64,000 nt of DNA. Origin: Saprospiraceae bacterium (GTDB taxonomy: Bacteria > Bacteroidota > Bacteroidia > Chitinophagales > Saprospiraceae). Of the stretch, positions 44,498 through 52,586 are shown piece by piece (the stretch's first letter is position 1; each line of letters opens with the position of its first letter). Position numbers and translations under genes: made by a program. The stretch lies in NCBI GenBank assembly GCA_958295895.1, contig CATQHI010000008.1, positions 55,663-119,662 on the forward strand. The letters are read 5' to 3'. Below the pieces are notes generated by a model. It worked only from the letters and a program-made list of their open reading frames with translations, searched no databases and had not been told where the DNA came from.

Positions 44498-45250
44498 CTA
44501 GAAGCGAAAGACGAGGTTAGCCTGGAGGCCTACGGTGCTGTCGTTGTCGTCGCGTAGGCGCGCCTGGGGCAGGCGGATGGCTCGGTCGATGATGCTGCGG
44601 TCCTCATCGTCGTTGGTCACGTCGGTAAGGGTGTGGTATACGCGGATGTCCAGGCTGGTACTCGGAAAGATCGGAAACATCACACCCACATTAGCGGCAA
44701 TATTGAGTCGGTTAATGTAAGGTTCCTCGTAGTCGTCGATGAAGTCAATTTCCCCATCTACCTCGCCGCTGGTCGGCAGTCCGCCCTGTCCGGAAAGCTG
44801 GGCGGGAAGTACGGTGGTACCGGTGGTCGTTTCGGACTTGGCCGCCAGCAGGTAGCTGAAGCTGGGCCCGATGTAAAAATTAAGCCGATCGCCGCCGAAG
44901 CTGGCCAGCACGGGTAGGCTCAGGTACTGAAAACTGTTCTTGAATTTGATGTCGGTCTGCACCTCTACCCCCTGGGTGGGGGCCAGCGAGAAATCGGCGT
45001 TTTTGATTCCCCGACGGTTTTCATAGATCAGCTCCGCGCGCAGGTCGAAGGCGGGCAGATCTACTACCGTGGCCGTGAGCCCAAACTGGTAGCCGACGGC
45101 GGGGTCGATGGATTCGATCTTGTCCCCGTTGAATTCCTCGGCACTACCGTAGGTACCTCCGAGAGTAACGCCGGCTTTGATCCCAATCTGGGCGGTAGCG
45201 GTAAGGGAAAGCAGCAGGGCAAGCAGGGTGGTGAACGTAACTTTGGGCAT
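44498..45250 (-). CDS. PorT-like outer-membrane beta-barrel protein
   Basis: A 250-residue exported protein with a signal peptide ending TATAQ. It has an opening strand IGIKAGVTLGGTYG and the typical DLRAELIYENRRGIK, FQYLSLPVLASFGGDRLNFYIGPSFSYLLAAKS pattern of OMP_b-brl_2 barrels. It ends in Phe. The function is unknown; the family includes structural and secretion-related porins. A copy of the 17-bp motif lies 30 bp upstream of the start. Confidence 0.85.
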   Translation of the reverse strand: MPKVTFTTLLALLLSLTATAQIGIKAGVTLGGTYGSAEEFNGDKIESIDPAVGYQFGLTATVVDLPAFDLRAELIYENRRGIKNADFSLAPTQGVEVQTDIKFKNSFQYLSLPVLASFGGDRLNFYIGPSFSYLLAAKSETTTGTTVLPAQLSGQGGLPTSGEVDGEIDFIDDYEEPYINRLNIAANVGVMFPIFPSTSLDIRVYHTLTDVTNDDEDRSIIDRAIRLPQARLRDDNDSTVGLQANLVFRF

Positions 45251-45280
45251 GATCGGGCTTTTGGGCTATTGTAACGTGGT

Positions 45281-45297
45281 GGCGGGGCCGCGGGTGC
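45281..45297 (-). repeat. 17-bp dispersed motif, one mismatch
   Basis: GCACCCGCGGCCCCGCC, 30 bp before the barrel-protein start and in sense orientation to it. Confidence 0.75.
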
Positions 45298-45309
45298 GGA
45301 GTAAGTCGC

Positions 45310-45361
45310 AGGACCTCGAAGCGTTCCTTGGAGCGCAGCGACTTGGAACCTTTGAGGTCCT
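45310..45361. repeat. Palindromic repeat, copy 2
   Basis: AGGACCTC.AAG..GTTCC pairs with GGAACCTTTGAGGTCCT around a GC-rich loop. It is very similar to the element at 343-392 and lies 30 bp before rluB. Confidence 0.65.
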
Positions 45362-45391
45362 TGATCTTTGCTATTGATTATACTGCACCTC

Positions 45392-46198
45392 ATGAAACCA
45401 CCCCGCCGCTTCCAACGCTCCCAGGCCCGCAACTCCGCCCCCCCACCCGGCCTGGAGCGGGCCAGCGAGGAGATCGTAGGCATGCGCCTTAATAAGTACA
45501 TCGCCCACAGCGGCGTGGCCAGCCGGCGGGTGGCGGGCGATATGGTCAAGGCCGGTAAGGTAAAAGTGAACGGAGAGCTGCTCAATAACCCGGCCTACCA
45601 GGTTCGGGAGGGCGACGTAGTAGAATACGAGGGTAAGGTAGTGGCCCCCTCGGAGCGCTTTTTCTACATCCTGCTCAACAAGCCCCGCAACGTCATCACC
45701 ACCACCGACGACGAGCACGACCGCACCACCGTCATGGACCTGCTCGACGAGCCGGCCCTGGCCAGGGTGCGCCTCTTCCCCGTTGGCCGCCTGGACCGCG
45801 ACACCACCGGGCTACTGCTCATCACCAACGACGGCGATGTCACCACCCGCCTTACCCACCCGCGCTTCGAGACCAGTAAGATCTACGAGGCCACCCTCGA
45901 CCGGCCCTTCTCGGAGCTCGACCTAGCTAAGCTACAGGCCGGCCTCGACCTCGACGATGGCCCCTTCCAGGTCGACTGGGTCCGTTACGCCAAACCCAAC
46001 GATCCGCTTACGGTCACCCTACAGATTCACAGCGGCCGCAACCGTATCGTGCGCCGGGCCTTCGAGCACCTGGGCTATACCGTCGAGCGCCTCGACCGCA
46101 CCTACCTGGCCGGCCTGACGAAAAAGAACCTACCGCGGGGCTTCTACCGCTTTTTGTCGGAAGAGGAGGTGCGGCGGTTGAAGTACTTTACTCCTTGA
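45392..46198 (+). CDS. rluB: 23S rRNA pseudouridine synthase, RluB/RsuA-type
   Basis: A 268-residue enzyme. A basic N-terminal tail is followed by an S4 RNA-binding domain (MRLNKYIAHSGVASRRVAGDMVKAGKV, about residues 31-80). The catalytic domain has the invariant GRLDRDTTGLLL with the nucleophile Asp, and the GRNRIVRRAFEHLGY motif. It isomerises a uridine in rRNA. The RluB-versus-RsuA/RluE/RluF assignment is by general resemblance. ATG 45392 was chosen over the frame start at 45368. Confidence 0.92.
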   Translation: MKPPRRFQRSQARNSAPPPGLERASEEIVGMRLNKYIAHSGVASRRVAGDMVKAGKVKVNGELLNNPAYQVREGDVVEYEGKVVAPSERFFYILLNKPRNVITTTDDEHDRTTVMDLLDEPALARVRLFPVGRLDRDTTGLLLITNDGDVTTRLTHPRFETSKIYEATLDRPFSELDLAKLQAGLDLDDGPFQVDWVRYAKPNDPLTVTLQIHSGRNRIVRRAFEHLGYTVERLDRTYLAGLTKKNLPRGFYRFLSEEEVRRLKYFTP

Positions 46199-46319
46199 TC
46201 ATTAGCAGAAAGTGGCCGGCCAGTAGTTTAAAACCGTTCTCCAGGAAGGTCGGCTCAGAATCGGGACCTAGAGTTGACGTAATTCCACGGGGGTGCAAGG
46301 TGAGCAGGTGAGAATGTAG

Positions 46320-46327
46320 TATATTTA
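46320..46327 (+). promoter_or_regulatory. Promoter -7 box TATATTTA of recX
   Basis: Near-consensus box six bases before the ATT at 46334 proposed as recX start. Confidence 0.4.
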
Positions 46328-46333
46328 CCACAA

Positions 46334-46834
46334 ATTGTAGGAATCATCGCCTTCCCCCCGGAAAAAAAGGTCGTCTACACCCACGAGCAGGCCCTGGAGG
46401 CCCTGCAGCACTACTGTGCCTACCAGGACCGCTGCCACAAGGAAGCCCGCGAAAAGCTGCACGAGCTGGGCTACTACGGCGATGCGGCCGAACTCGTAAT
46501 CGTAGACCTGATCAAGGAGAAGTACCTGGACGAGGAGCGCTTCGCCCGCAGCTACGCCCGCGGCAAGTTCAAGATGAAGCGGTGGGGCAGGTACAAGATT
46601 CGCGATGGGCTAAAGAAGCGGCAGATCAGCGCCTACTGCATCAAAAAGGGGCTTAGCGAAATCGACGACGAGGCCTATTACACCACCATGTGTAATGAGC
46701 TAGCGCGGCGCAACGAGGCGGAGAAAGCCGGTCAGCACCCCTACCTGCGGCGGCGGGCGCTGGCCGACTATATGTTTAAGCGGGGGTACGAGAGTGGGCT
46801 GGTGTGGGAGGCGATCAATGAGTTGGGGTTGTGA
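46334..46834 (+). CDS. recX: RecX-family regulatory protein, non-canonical start
   Basis: About 166 residues of the RecX family, which modulates RecA filaments. The three-helix repeats are all present: YTHEQALEALQHYCAYQDRC, EKLHELGYYGDAAELVIVDL, LDEERFARSYARGKFKMKRWG, and the C-terminal helices AGQHPYLRRRALADYMFKRG. The first ATG in frame (46574) would cut the protein in half and lose the conserved YC(A)YQ region. Between the upstream stop and there no ATG, GTG or TTG exists. ATT 46334, six bases after a promoter-like box, or the ATC codons at 46343 and 46346 are the likely starts. Confidence 0.85.
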   Translation: MVGIIAFPPEKKVVYTHEQALEALQHYCAYQDRCHKEAREKLHELGYYGDAAELVIVDLIKEKYLDEERFARSYARGKFKMKRWGRYKIRDGLKKRQISAYCIKKGLSEIDDEAYYTTMCNELARRNEAEKAGQHPYLRRRALADYMFKRGYESGLVWEAINELGL

Positions 46835-46888
46835 CCCACCAAAACCCCACCTAAACTCATCTGTTCCTCTAGCAGAACCCGTCACTCC

Positions 46889-47974
46889 ATGTCCGTATCC
46901 CGTTACCGCATCTTTGTTCTCGTGCTGGCCTGCTGCCTGGGGCTAGCCTCCTGCAGCAACGAGCGCCTGGAAAGTACCTTCCAGCCCACGCCCTCGGCCT
47001 TCGGGCAAATCAATAGTCTGGTGGTGGTAGCCGACAGCAGCACCTGGAAGGCGGGGGCCGGCGACTCGGTAGCCTATTTCTTCGAGGCCCCCTATATCCT
47101 GCTGCCGCAACCGGAGCCGATCTTCGACGTGCGCTTCATCGAGCCCAGCCGCATCGTGGCCGAGCCCACCTGGGGCCAACTGCGCAATTACGTGGTACTG
47201 GCCGACCTGAGCGATACCGATAGCCCCACCACCCAGATGGTGCTACAGGACCTGAGCGACGAAAAGATCCAGCAGGTACGCAGCGAAGGGTTTGGCACCG
47301 CGGTAGCCAAGAACAAGTGGGCCACGGGGCAGCAGCTGGTGTACATCCTGGGTAAGAACCACGATGAGCTTCTCACCGGCATGAGCAACGTCTACCCCGG
47401 GGTGGTGCGCCGCCTACAGCAGGGCGAGGATGAGCGGATGCGCGTCACGACCTACTTCGAGGGCGTAAATCGCCGGCTGGGCGATACCGTGCAGCAACTG
47501 GCAGGGGCCAATCTGGAAATACCGGGGGGATACGTGCGGGTACCGTTGGATGCAGACAGCGTGGTGTGGCTGCGCAAGGAGGTGCAGGGCGCGAGTCTGA
47601 ATATTATGGTCACGAAGGTCCCCTACCGGAGTCAGGCGCAGCTAAGTAAGGAAGGGCTCAAGGAGATCCGCAACCGCATCGGCCGCGAGTACGTCAGCTC
47701 GACCACCAACAACACCTACATGCAGATCAACGATACGGACCTGCCGCTCTTCACCGAGCCGACCGAACTCAACGGTACCTACGCCATCGAGGGCCGCGGC
47801 ATCTGGGAGATTGAAAACGACTTTCTGGCCGGCCCCTTCGTCTCCTATCTGCTCAACGATACGACCAGCAATGAGCTCGTGCTAGTCGACGGATTCGTCT
47901 ACGCCCCGGGGCGCAAAAAGCGCGATCTGATGGAGGAGGTCGTGCAGGTGATCCGCACGGCGACCGTCAATTGA
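46889..47974 (+). CDS. DUF4837-family lipoprotein
   Basis: A 361-residue exported lipoprotein with lipobox LASCS (Cys 22). The body resembles the DUF4837 family of Bacteroidota: SAFGQINSLVVVADSSTW, a central VYILGKNHDELLTGM segment, and AIEGRGIWEIENDFLAGPFVSYLL near the end. The function is unknown. It follows recX by 54 bp and overlaps the convergent small membrane protein gene by 8 bp. Confidence 0.85.
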   Translation: MSVSRYRIFVLVLACCLGLASCSNERLESTFQPTPSAFGQINSLVVVADSSTWKAGAGDSVAYFFEAPYILLPQPEPIFDVRFIEPSRIVAEPTWGQLRNYVVLADLSDTDSPTTQMVLQDLSDEKIQQVRSEGFGTAVAKNKWATGQQLVYILGKNHDELLTGMSNVYPGVVRRLQQGEDERMRVTTYFEGVNRRLGDTVQQLAGANLEIPGGYVRVPLDADSVVWLRKEVQGASLNIMVTKVPYRSQAQLSKEGLKEIRNRIGREYVSSTTNNTYMQINDTDLPLFTEPTELNGTYAIEGRGIWEIENDFLAGPFVSYLLNDTTSNELVLVDGFVYAPGRKKRDLMEEVVQVIRTATVN

Positions 47975-48365
47975 GGCGGCTGCGCCGGTAAGCGGAGCGC
48001 AGGATGAAGTAGAAAGGTACGATCCAAATCAGATCATTGAAGAGGGTCACCCACCAGAAGGCGGCGGGGAAGTGGCCCAGGGCAAAATGGTACACGAAGC
48101 CGATTGGGCCAAAGACCTTACCCAGAAAACCCACCAGCACGATGGGCCAGTGGCCGTCAGGGTCGAGGGCGGCAATGGCATAGCCGATGCCGTACACCCC
48201 CACGATCATCCCCACACTCTGCCAGATCATGGGATAGAGGGGCTGCACCATACCCGTGAGGGTGAACACGTGGCTGGGGAAAAGCACCACCCAGGCACCC
48301 CAGAGCAGGTTGTAGGCGGCGGCGGCGAGGAGTACGGGGCGGCGCCAGTCGGTGGTAAAAGACAT
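47967..48365 (-). CDS. Small four-helix membrane protein
   Basis: A 132-residue hydrophobic protein not recognised as a named family. Four helices are seen (about residues 9-29, 42-66, 73-95 and 102-124). Recurring features are FPSHVFTLTGM and DPDGHWPIVLVGFLGKVFGP. There is no catalytic motif. It converges on the DUF4837 gene with an 8-bp overlap and diverges from the next barrel-protein gene. Confidence 0.7.
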   Translation of the reverse strand: MSFTTDWRRPVLLAAAAYNLLWGAWVVLFPSHVFTLTGMVQPLYPMIWQSVGMIVGVYGIGYAIAALDPDGHWPIVLVGFLGKVFGPIGFVYHFALGHFPAAFWWVTLFNDLIWIVPFYFILRSAYRRSRLN

Positions 48366-48437
48366 AGGTAGCAGAACGGGCTAGCGGGGCGCTTGGTTCC
48401 GCTACGCAATCGGCCGCTACGTGGTTCCGACAATTGC

Positions 48438-48445
48438 TAGCTTTG
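48438..48445 (+). promoter_or_regulatory. Promoter -7 box TAGCTTTG of the barrel-protein gene
   Basis: Exact TAnnTTTG match, 30 nt before ATG 48476. Confidence 0.55.
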
Positions 48446-48475
48446 TCGGCCCTCGCCTCCCCAAGTGCTCTGCCC

Positions 48476-49471
48476 ATGAGATTTCTGTTATTCGTTCTCT
48501 TTCTGGCCGCCTGGTCTGCCGTCACCGCCCAGCACCGGCAGGGCGACGTGGTGATCGACGGGCGGTCAAGCCTGCGGGTCGGTGCCCCCGGGGATGATTT
48601 TTACTTTAAGGGGGGAGGGTTTCTGTTTGATCGGCTACTTCTGGGCGCGATTACACGTGCGGATAACGAGCGATTATTCAATACCCGCAATAACGGTAGA
48701 CTGCGCGGCGACTTGTTCGGCCGCTACTACTTCGGGGAGCGGGCCGGATTCATTCCGTACGTAGAGCTCGGCGTGGGGGCGGTGGCCGATAGCGGAAGCT
48801 ACCTGGCCCTACAGCCTATGGTGGGCGCGGAATACCGGTTTTCGCCAGGGGTGTTTGGACGGGTATCGCTGGGATATGCATACAGTTCGCGCAGCAAGGC
48901 CGTCACCCTAGAGGTGGGCAGTCTGATTTCACTGAGTGGCTGGTCGAACAAGGAGCGCATCCCCGAGCGCCTGGTGGAAGGCCAGTGGGTGGTGAACGGG
49001 CACCTGGCCTCCCTTTCGCTGTTAGAAGATGGGGATGACATTTACGGGCTCTACGGCTCTGCGCAGGTGGAGGTGGATCGCTTGCTGCGGCCGTACTTGC
49101 TTGTCGGAGTGGACTTGCGCTATCTGCGTACGACCTACTTGTACGATCCACAGCTAGAGCCCGCTGATTCTGCATCGGTGACGGGGGCCCTGGAGGCGAA
49201 ATACTTGGTTCCCGTACGGAATAACTTTATTGATCCGTATGCCGGCCTAGGTATTCTATACGGTGTCTCGCAGCGAGTTTCCGGCACAGATCCGGACAGT
49301 ACCCCATCGTGGGAAACCATCAAAGTCACCCCCTACCTCGCCACCGGGGTATACTTTCACCTGACCGAGCGCATCATACTCAACAGTGCCATAAATCGGT
49401 ACTTGCGGGACTACTCCCCGATCGAGGGGAAGTGGCGCATCGAGATCGGGCTAGCGTTGCGCCTGGGGTAA
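48476..49471 (+). CDS. Outer-membrane beta-barrel protein
   Basis: About 331 residues from ATG 48476, with a signal peptide ending AVTAQ. Alternating hydrophobic strands and aromatic girdles are seen (RGDLFGRYYFGERAGFIPYVELGVGA, GVFGRVSLGYAYSS, PYLATGVYFHLTERIILN). The C-terminus WRIEIGLALRLG fits a final barrel strand. The specific family was not recognised. An exact TAGCTTTG box lies 30 nt upstream. Confidence 0.75.
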   Translation: MRFLLFVLFLAAWSAVTAQHRQGDVVIDGRSSLRVGAPGDDFYFKGGGFLFDRLLLGAITRADNERLFNTRNNGRLRGDLFGRYYFGERAGFIPYVELGVGAVADSGSYLALQPMVGAEYRFSPGVFGRVSLGYAYSSRSKAVTLEVGSLISLSGWSNKERIPERLVEGQWVVNGHLASLSLLEDGDDIYGLYGSAQVEVDRLLRPYLLVGVDLRYLRTTYLYDPQLEPADSASVTGALEAKYLVPVRNNFIDPYAGLGILYGVSQRVSGTDPDSTPSWETIKVTPYLATGVYFHLTERIILNSAINRYLRDYSPIEGKWRIEIGLALRLG

Positions 49472-49486
49472 GTCCCACCAGGCCTT

Positions 49487-49503
49487 GCACCTGCGCCCCC
49501 GCC
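49487..49503 (+). repeat. 17-bp dispersed motif, one mismatch, overlapping a promoter
   Basis: GCACCTGCGCCCCCGCC. With the TT before it, its TTG is 19 bp from the TATCTTGA box, which fits the -33/-7 spacing of Bacteroidota promoters. Confidence 0.75.
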
Positions 49504-49506
49504 CCC

Positions 49507-49514
49507 TATCTTGA
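49507..49514 (+). promoter_or_regulatory. Promoter -7 box TATCTTGA of the yfiT-like gene
   Basis: The box ends four bases before ATG 49519. A TTG 19 bp upstream may be the -33 element and belongs to the 17-bp motif copy. Confidence 0.55.
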
Positions 49515-49518
49515 GCGG

Positions 49519-50058
49519 ATGAATACGGAAGCCCTAAGGTACCCCATCGGAAGATTTACGTTGCCGGAGACCCGCGATGTGGCCCTGCGCCTACGCGTGG
49601 TCAAGGAAATCGGTGCCCTACCGGAGCAACTGGAGCGGGTGGCACGTAGCATCCACGACCGGGACCTACTGGACGTCAGCTACCGCCCCGGGGGGTGGAC
49701 GGCCCAGCAACTTATCCACCACCTGGCCGATAGTCACCTACATGCGTACCGGCGGTGTAAGGTGACGCTGCTCGAGGACCACCCTACCCTGGTACCCTAC
49801 GACGAGGTGCGTTGGGCGGAACTTCCGGACGTGCAGGCCGTGCCGGTGCGGGCGAGTTTAGATATTCTGCGGGGCTTACAACTGCGTTGGGCGGTGCTGC
49901 TGGCCCAGTGTACCGAGGCGCAGTGGGAGCGTACGGCGTACCATCCGGGCAGCGGTATCACCTATCATTTGGACACGCTGGCGGCCCACTACGCCTGGCA
50001 CGGGCGGCACCATCTGGGGCACTTACAACTGATCCTGGATGCGGGTGCTGTAAGGTAG
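49519..50058 (+). CDS. DinB-like metal-dependent protein, YfiT/BstA-type
   Basis: A 179-residue four-helix-bundle protein. The opening RYPIGRF and the metal-binding histidines in LIHHLADSHLHAYRR and AAHYAWHGRHHLGHL match the YfiT group. In Bacillus this protein is a candidate bacillithiol S-transferase. This fits with the YtxJ-like protein in the same window. The ATG 49519 is supported by the promoter just upstream; the longer frame overlaps the preceding gene. Confidence 0.85.
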   Translation: MNTEALRYPIGRFTLPETRDVALRLRVVKEIGALPEQLERVARSIHDRDLLDVSYRPGGWTAQQLIHHLADSHLHAYRRCKVTLLEDHPTLVPYDEVRWAELPDVQAVPVRASLDILRGLQLRWAVLLAQCTEAQWERTAYHPGSGITYHLDTLAAHYAWHGRHHLGHLQLILDAGAVR

Positions 50059-50143
50059 CCGACCGAACATAGGTAAGTGGGTATAGTTAAGGGGGCATTA
50101 GTAGCGCGCTTGATTTTCCTATTCCCCCTAAACCAAATAAACT

Positions 50144-51172
50144 ATGTTGACTAATTTATCCTACAGCCGGCTCAGCCTGCTGTTTCTCGCCCTTGCCGTG
50201 TTTTCTCTGAGTGGTTGTAATGACGACGATGATACCTTCCTGGGTATTGATCTCGATGACGACGGTACCCTCTTTCTTTCCTCCAACACCTCGGGTGTCG
50301 TGGGCGTACTGAACCTCGAGGATGGTGACACCCCTCCGATCGAGACCTTTACCGCGGCCGGTACGGATGGCGATGGTCTGTACTACGATTCCGGCGAGGG
50401 TAACCTTTACCAGGTAAACCGTACCAATAGCATCGTCGTCGAATACAACGACGTGCGCGATGACCTGGACGATCCCAATGGGGTAGACGTCGAGGCCCGT
50501 AGTACTTCCGACTTTTCTAACGGCCGCGGACTAGCCTTCAGCGACGACCGCGTAGTGGTCGCCCAGCAGGGTGGTGACGGTAATGATGATCAAAATCGCT
50601 TCGTGGTGTACGACATCTCGGACGATGACGATATGATCGAGCTGACCGCCTCCTATGCTACCTCGATTGCCCTGTGGGGCATTCAGTTCGTGGGTAACGA
50701 TCTGTACGCCGTAGTTGACAAGAGTGACTCGGTGGCCGTATTTACCAACTTTCTGAGTAATGCTACTGGCGACACGCTGGTGCCCAGCCGCTTCATCGAA
50801 GTAAACGGCATCACCCGCACCCACGGCCTGGAATACAATGCTGACGATGACATCATGATCCTGACCGACATCGGTGATGCCGGCGACGATATGGACGGTG
50901 CCCTTGTTGTGATCCGCAATTTTTCTAACCTGGGTAGTTCGGCTACCAGTGTAGATAGTACGCAATACACCCGTATCGGTGGCGATGCTACCCGTCTGGG
51001 TAATCCGGTTGACGTAGCCTGGGATCAAGAAACCGACCGTATTTTCGTAGCCGAACGCGCCACTGACGGCGGTACCCTACTGGTTTTTGAAGGCAACGCC
51101 CAAGATAATCAGACACCGGTGCGTCGTCTACCCTTCGAAGGGTTGAGCTCGCTTTACCTACACCGTGACTAA
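50144..51172 (+). CDS. Aspartate-rich lipoprotein with predicted beta-propeller
   Basis: A 342-residue exported lipoprotein with lipobox LSGC (Cys 25) followed by an Asp-rich stretch. The body has repeated strands of propeller type (GDGLYYDSGEGNLYQVNR, WGIQFVGNDLYAVVDKSDSVAVF, NPVDVAWDQETDRIFVAE). Acidic loops (DDDD, DGNDD) may bind calcium; this is inference. The family was not recognised. Codons are somewhat richer in A/T than in the neighbours. A strong terminator follows. Confidence 0.75.
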   Translation: MLTNLSYSRLSLLFLALAVFSLSGCNDDDDTFLGIDLDDDGTLFLSSNTSGVVGVLNLEDGDTPPIETFTAAGTDGDGLYYDSGEGNLYQVNRTNSIVVEYNDVRDDLDDPNGVDVEARSTSDFSNGRGLAFSDDRVVVAQQGGDGNDDQNRFVVYDISDDDDMIELTASYATSIALWGIQFVGNDLYAVVDKSDSVAVFTNFLSNATGDTLVPSRFIEVNGITRTHGLEYNADDDIMILTDIGDAGDDMDGALVVIRNFSNLGSSATSVDSTQYTRIGGDATRLGNPVDVAWDQETDRIFVAERATDGGTLLVFEGNAQDNQTPVRRLPFEGLSSLYLHRD

Positions 51173-51202
51173 TCCTTTTCAAGTTAGCGCGCTGTAATCG
51201 GA

Positions 51203-51240
51203 AGCGCCCGTTCCAAGCTGGAACGGGCGCTTTTTTATTT
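51203..51240 (+). terminator. Intrinsic terminator after the Asp-rich lipoprotein gene
   Basis: AGCGCCCGTTCCA, loop AGC, TGGAACGGGCGCT followed by TTTTTTATTT. The stem is perfect and the T-tract strong. It also reaches the leuB stop codon on the other strand. Confidence 0.92.
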
Positions 51241-52306
51241 ACCCCGAATAGGTGACCCCCCTGGCAATCCGATCCCCAAACGCCCGGGTACCGATCCGCT
51301 CCCGGGGCCGTAAATCCTCGGTACCGACCCCTGCGGCTAATGCCGTGTTGACCGCCCGGCGGATGTCCGTGGCCTCCTCCCGCAGCTTCAGGTGATCGAG
51401 TAGCATGGCGGCCGAGAGAATGGCGGCGACCGGATTGGCCCGATCCTGCCCCGCCCCCTCCGGCCAGGAGCCGTGGATGGGCTCGAACATGCCCACCGTA
51501 GCACCGACGCTGCTGGATGGCAGCAGGCCCAGCGAGCCGGCCAGTACACTCGAGGCATCCGAGAGGATATCGCCAAACATGTTGCTGGTGACGATGACGT
51601 CGAACTGGGCCGGGTTCAGGATCAGCTGCATGGCGGCGTTGTCAACGAACATGAAGTTGAGCTCTACGTCGGTGTTCTCCTCGGCTAGCTCGCGGGTGAT
51701 CTCGCGCCACAGCCGACTGGACTCCATCACGTTGGCCTTGTCCACCAGGGTGAGCTTACTCCGGCGGGCGCGGGCCTCCGCAAAGCCCATTTTGACGATG
51801 CGCTCGATCTCGTGGCGGTGGTAGGTACAGGTGTCGTAGGCGGTATTACCGTCGTTGAGTCGCCCCTTCTCTCCGAAGTAGATACCCCCGGTGAGCTCGC
51901 GGACGATGAGCATATCCACCCCCTTGATCCGCTCGGGGCGAAGGGGGCTCAGATCGACGAGCTCGGCGTAGCCGGCCACCGGGCGTAGGTTGGCGTACAG
52001 GCCGAGTTCTTTGCGCAGTCGTAGCAGGCCCTGCTCGGGGCGCACCTTTGCCGAGGGGTCGTTGTCGAAGCGGGGGTGACCGATGGCCCCGAAGAGTAGG
52101 GCATCGGAATCTCTGCAGAGCTGTAGGGTGCTATCCGGTAAGGGATCGCCGGTTTCGTCGATGGCTACGGCGCCGACGGGGGCGTAGGTGTAGGCGAAAG
52201 TGTGACCGAACTTATCGGCTACGGCGTTGAGTACTTTGGTGGCTTCGGCGGTGACTTCGGGGCCGATACCGTCTCCGGGCAGGACGGCTAGGTTGAACTT
52301 AGACAT
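51239..52306 (-). CDS. leuB: 3-Isopropylmalate dehydrogenase
   Basis: Oxidises 3-isopropylmalate with NAD+ in leucine synthesis. The 355 residues show AVLPGDGIGPEVT, the substrate-site RKELGLYANLRPV, IVRELTGGIYFGEKG, VDKANVMESSRLWRE, VDNAAMQLI, and the NAD-site GMFEPIHGSWPEGAGQDRANPVA. It is the last gene of the leu operon. The upstream antitoxin-like gene overlaps its start by 19 bp. Confidence 0.97.
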   Translation of the reverse strand: MSKFNLAVLPGDGIGPEVTAEATKVLNAVADKFGHTFAYTYAPVGAVAIDETGDPLPDSTLQLCRDSDALLFGAIGHPRFDNDPSAKVRPEQGLLRLRKELGLYANLRPVAGYAELVDLSPLRPERIKGVDMLIVRELTGGIYFGEKGRLNDGNTAYDTCTYHRHEIERIVKMGFAEARARRSKLTLVDKANVMESSRLWREITRELAEENTDVELNFMFVDNAAMQLILNPAQFDVIVTSNMFGDILSDASSVLAGSLGLLPSSSVGATVGMFEPIHGSWPEGAGQDRANPVAAILSAAMLLDHLKLREEATDIRRAVNTALAAGVGTEDLRPRERIGTRAFGDRIARGVTYSG

Positions 52307-52548
52307 AAAAGCTTGCGGTATTTCTCCATGACTACTTCATGAGGGATAGTTTCCACCTTACCATTACGGATATCTTTAACAGCACTAATTATACGTTGCC
52401 GCTCGCTTTCGGGAAGGGTATCCCAGTGGGTCTTACCGTTAGCATCTGCTGTATCGTAGAGCAATGTGCTGATGTATTCGAGCACCTCAACATCCTGGGT
52501 ATTGACAACCCTATCGATAATATCTAACTTAAGTTCAGTGATCGACAT
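52288..52548 (-). CDS. Antitoxin-like small protein inside the leu operon
   Basis: An 86-residue protein from ATG 52548. The pattern ITELKLDIIDRVVNTQDVEVLEYIS, then a DTLPESERQRIISAVKDIRNGK helix pair and ETIPHEVVMEKYRKLL, resembles small antitoxin-type proteins that Bacteroidota pair with RelE/ParE toxins. No toxin gene lies beside it: leuB follows with a 19-bp overlap. Its base composition is much more AT-rich than that of the leu genes. This is an inferred family match. Confidence 0.7.
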   Translation of the reverse strand: MSITELKLDIIDRVVNTQDVEVLEYISTLLYDTADANGKTHWDTLPESERQRIISAVKDIRNGKVETIPHEVVMEKYRKLLCLSST

Positions 52549-52586
52549 GAGAAAATATCTATACGATAAACGATGCACTAACTAAG

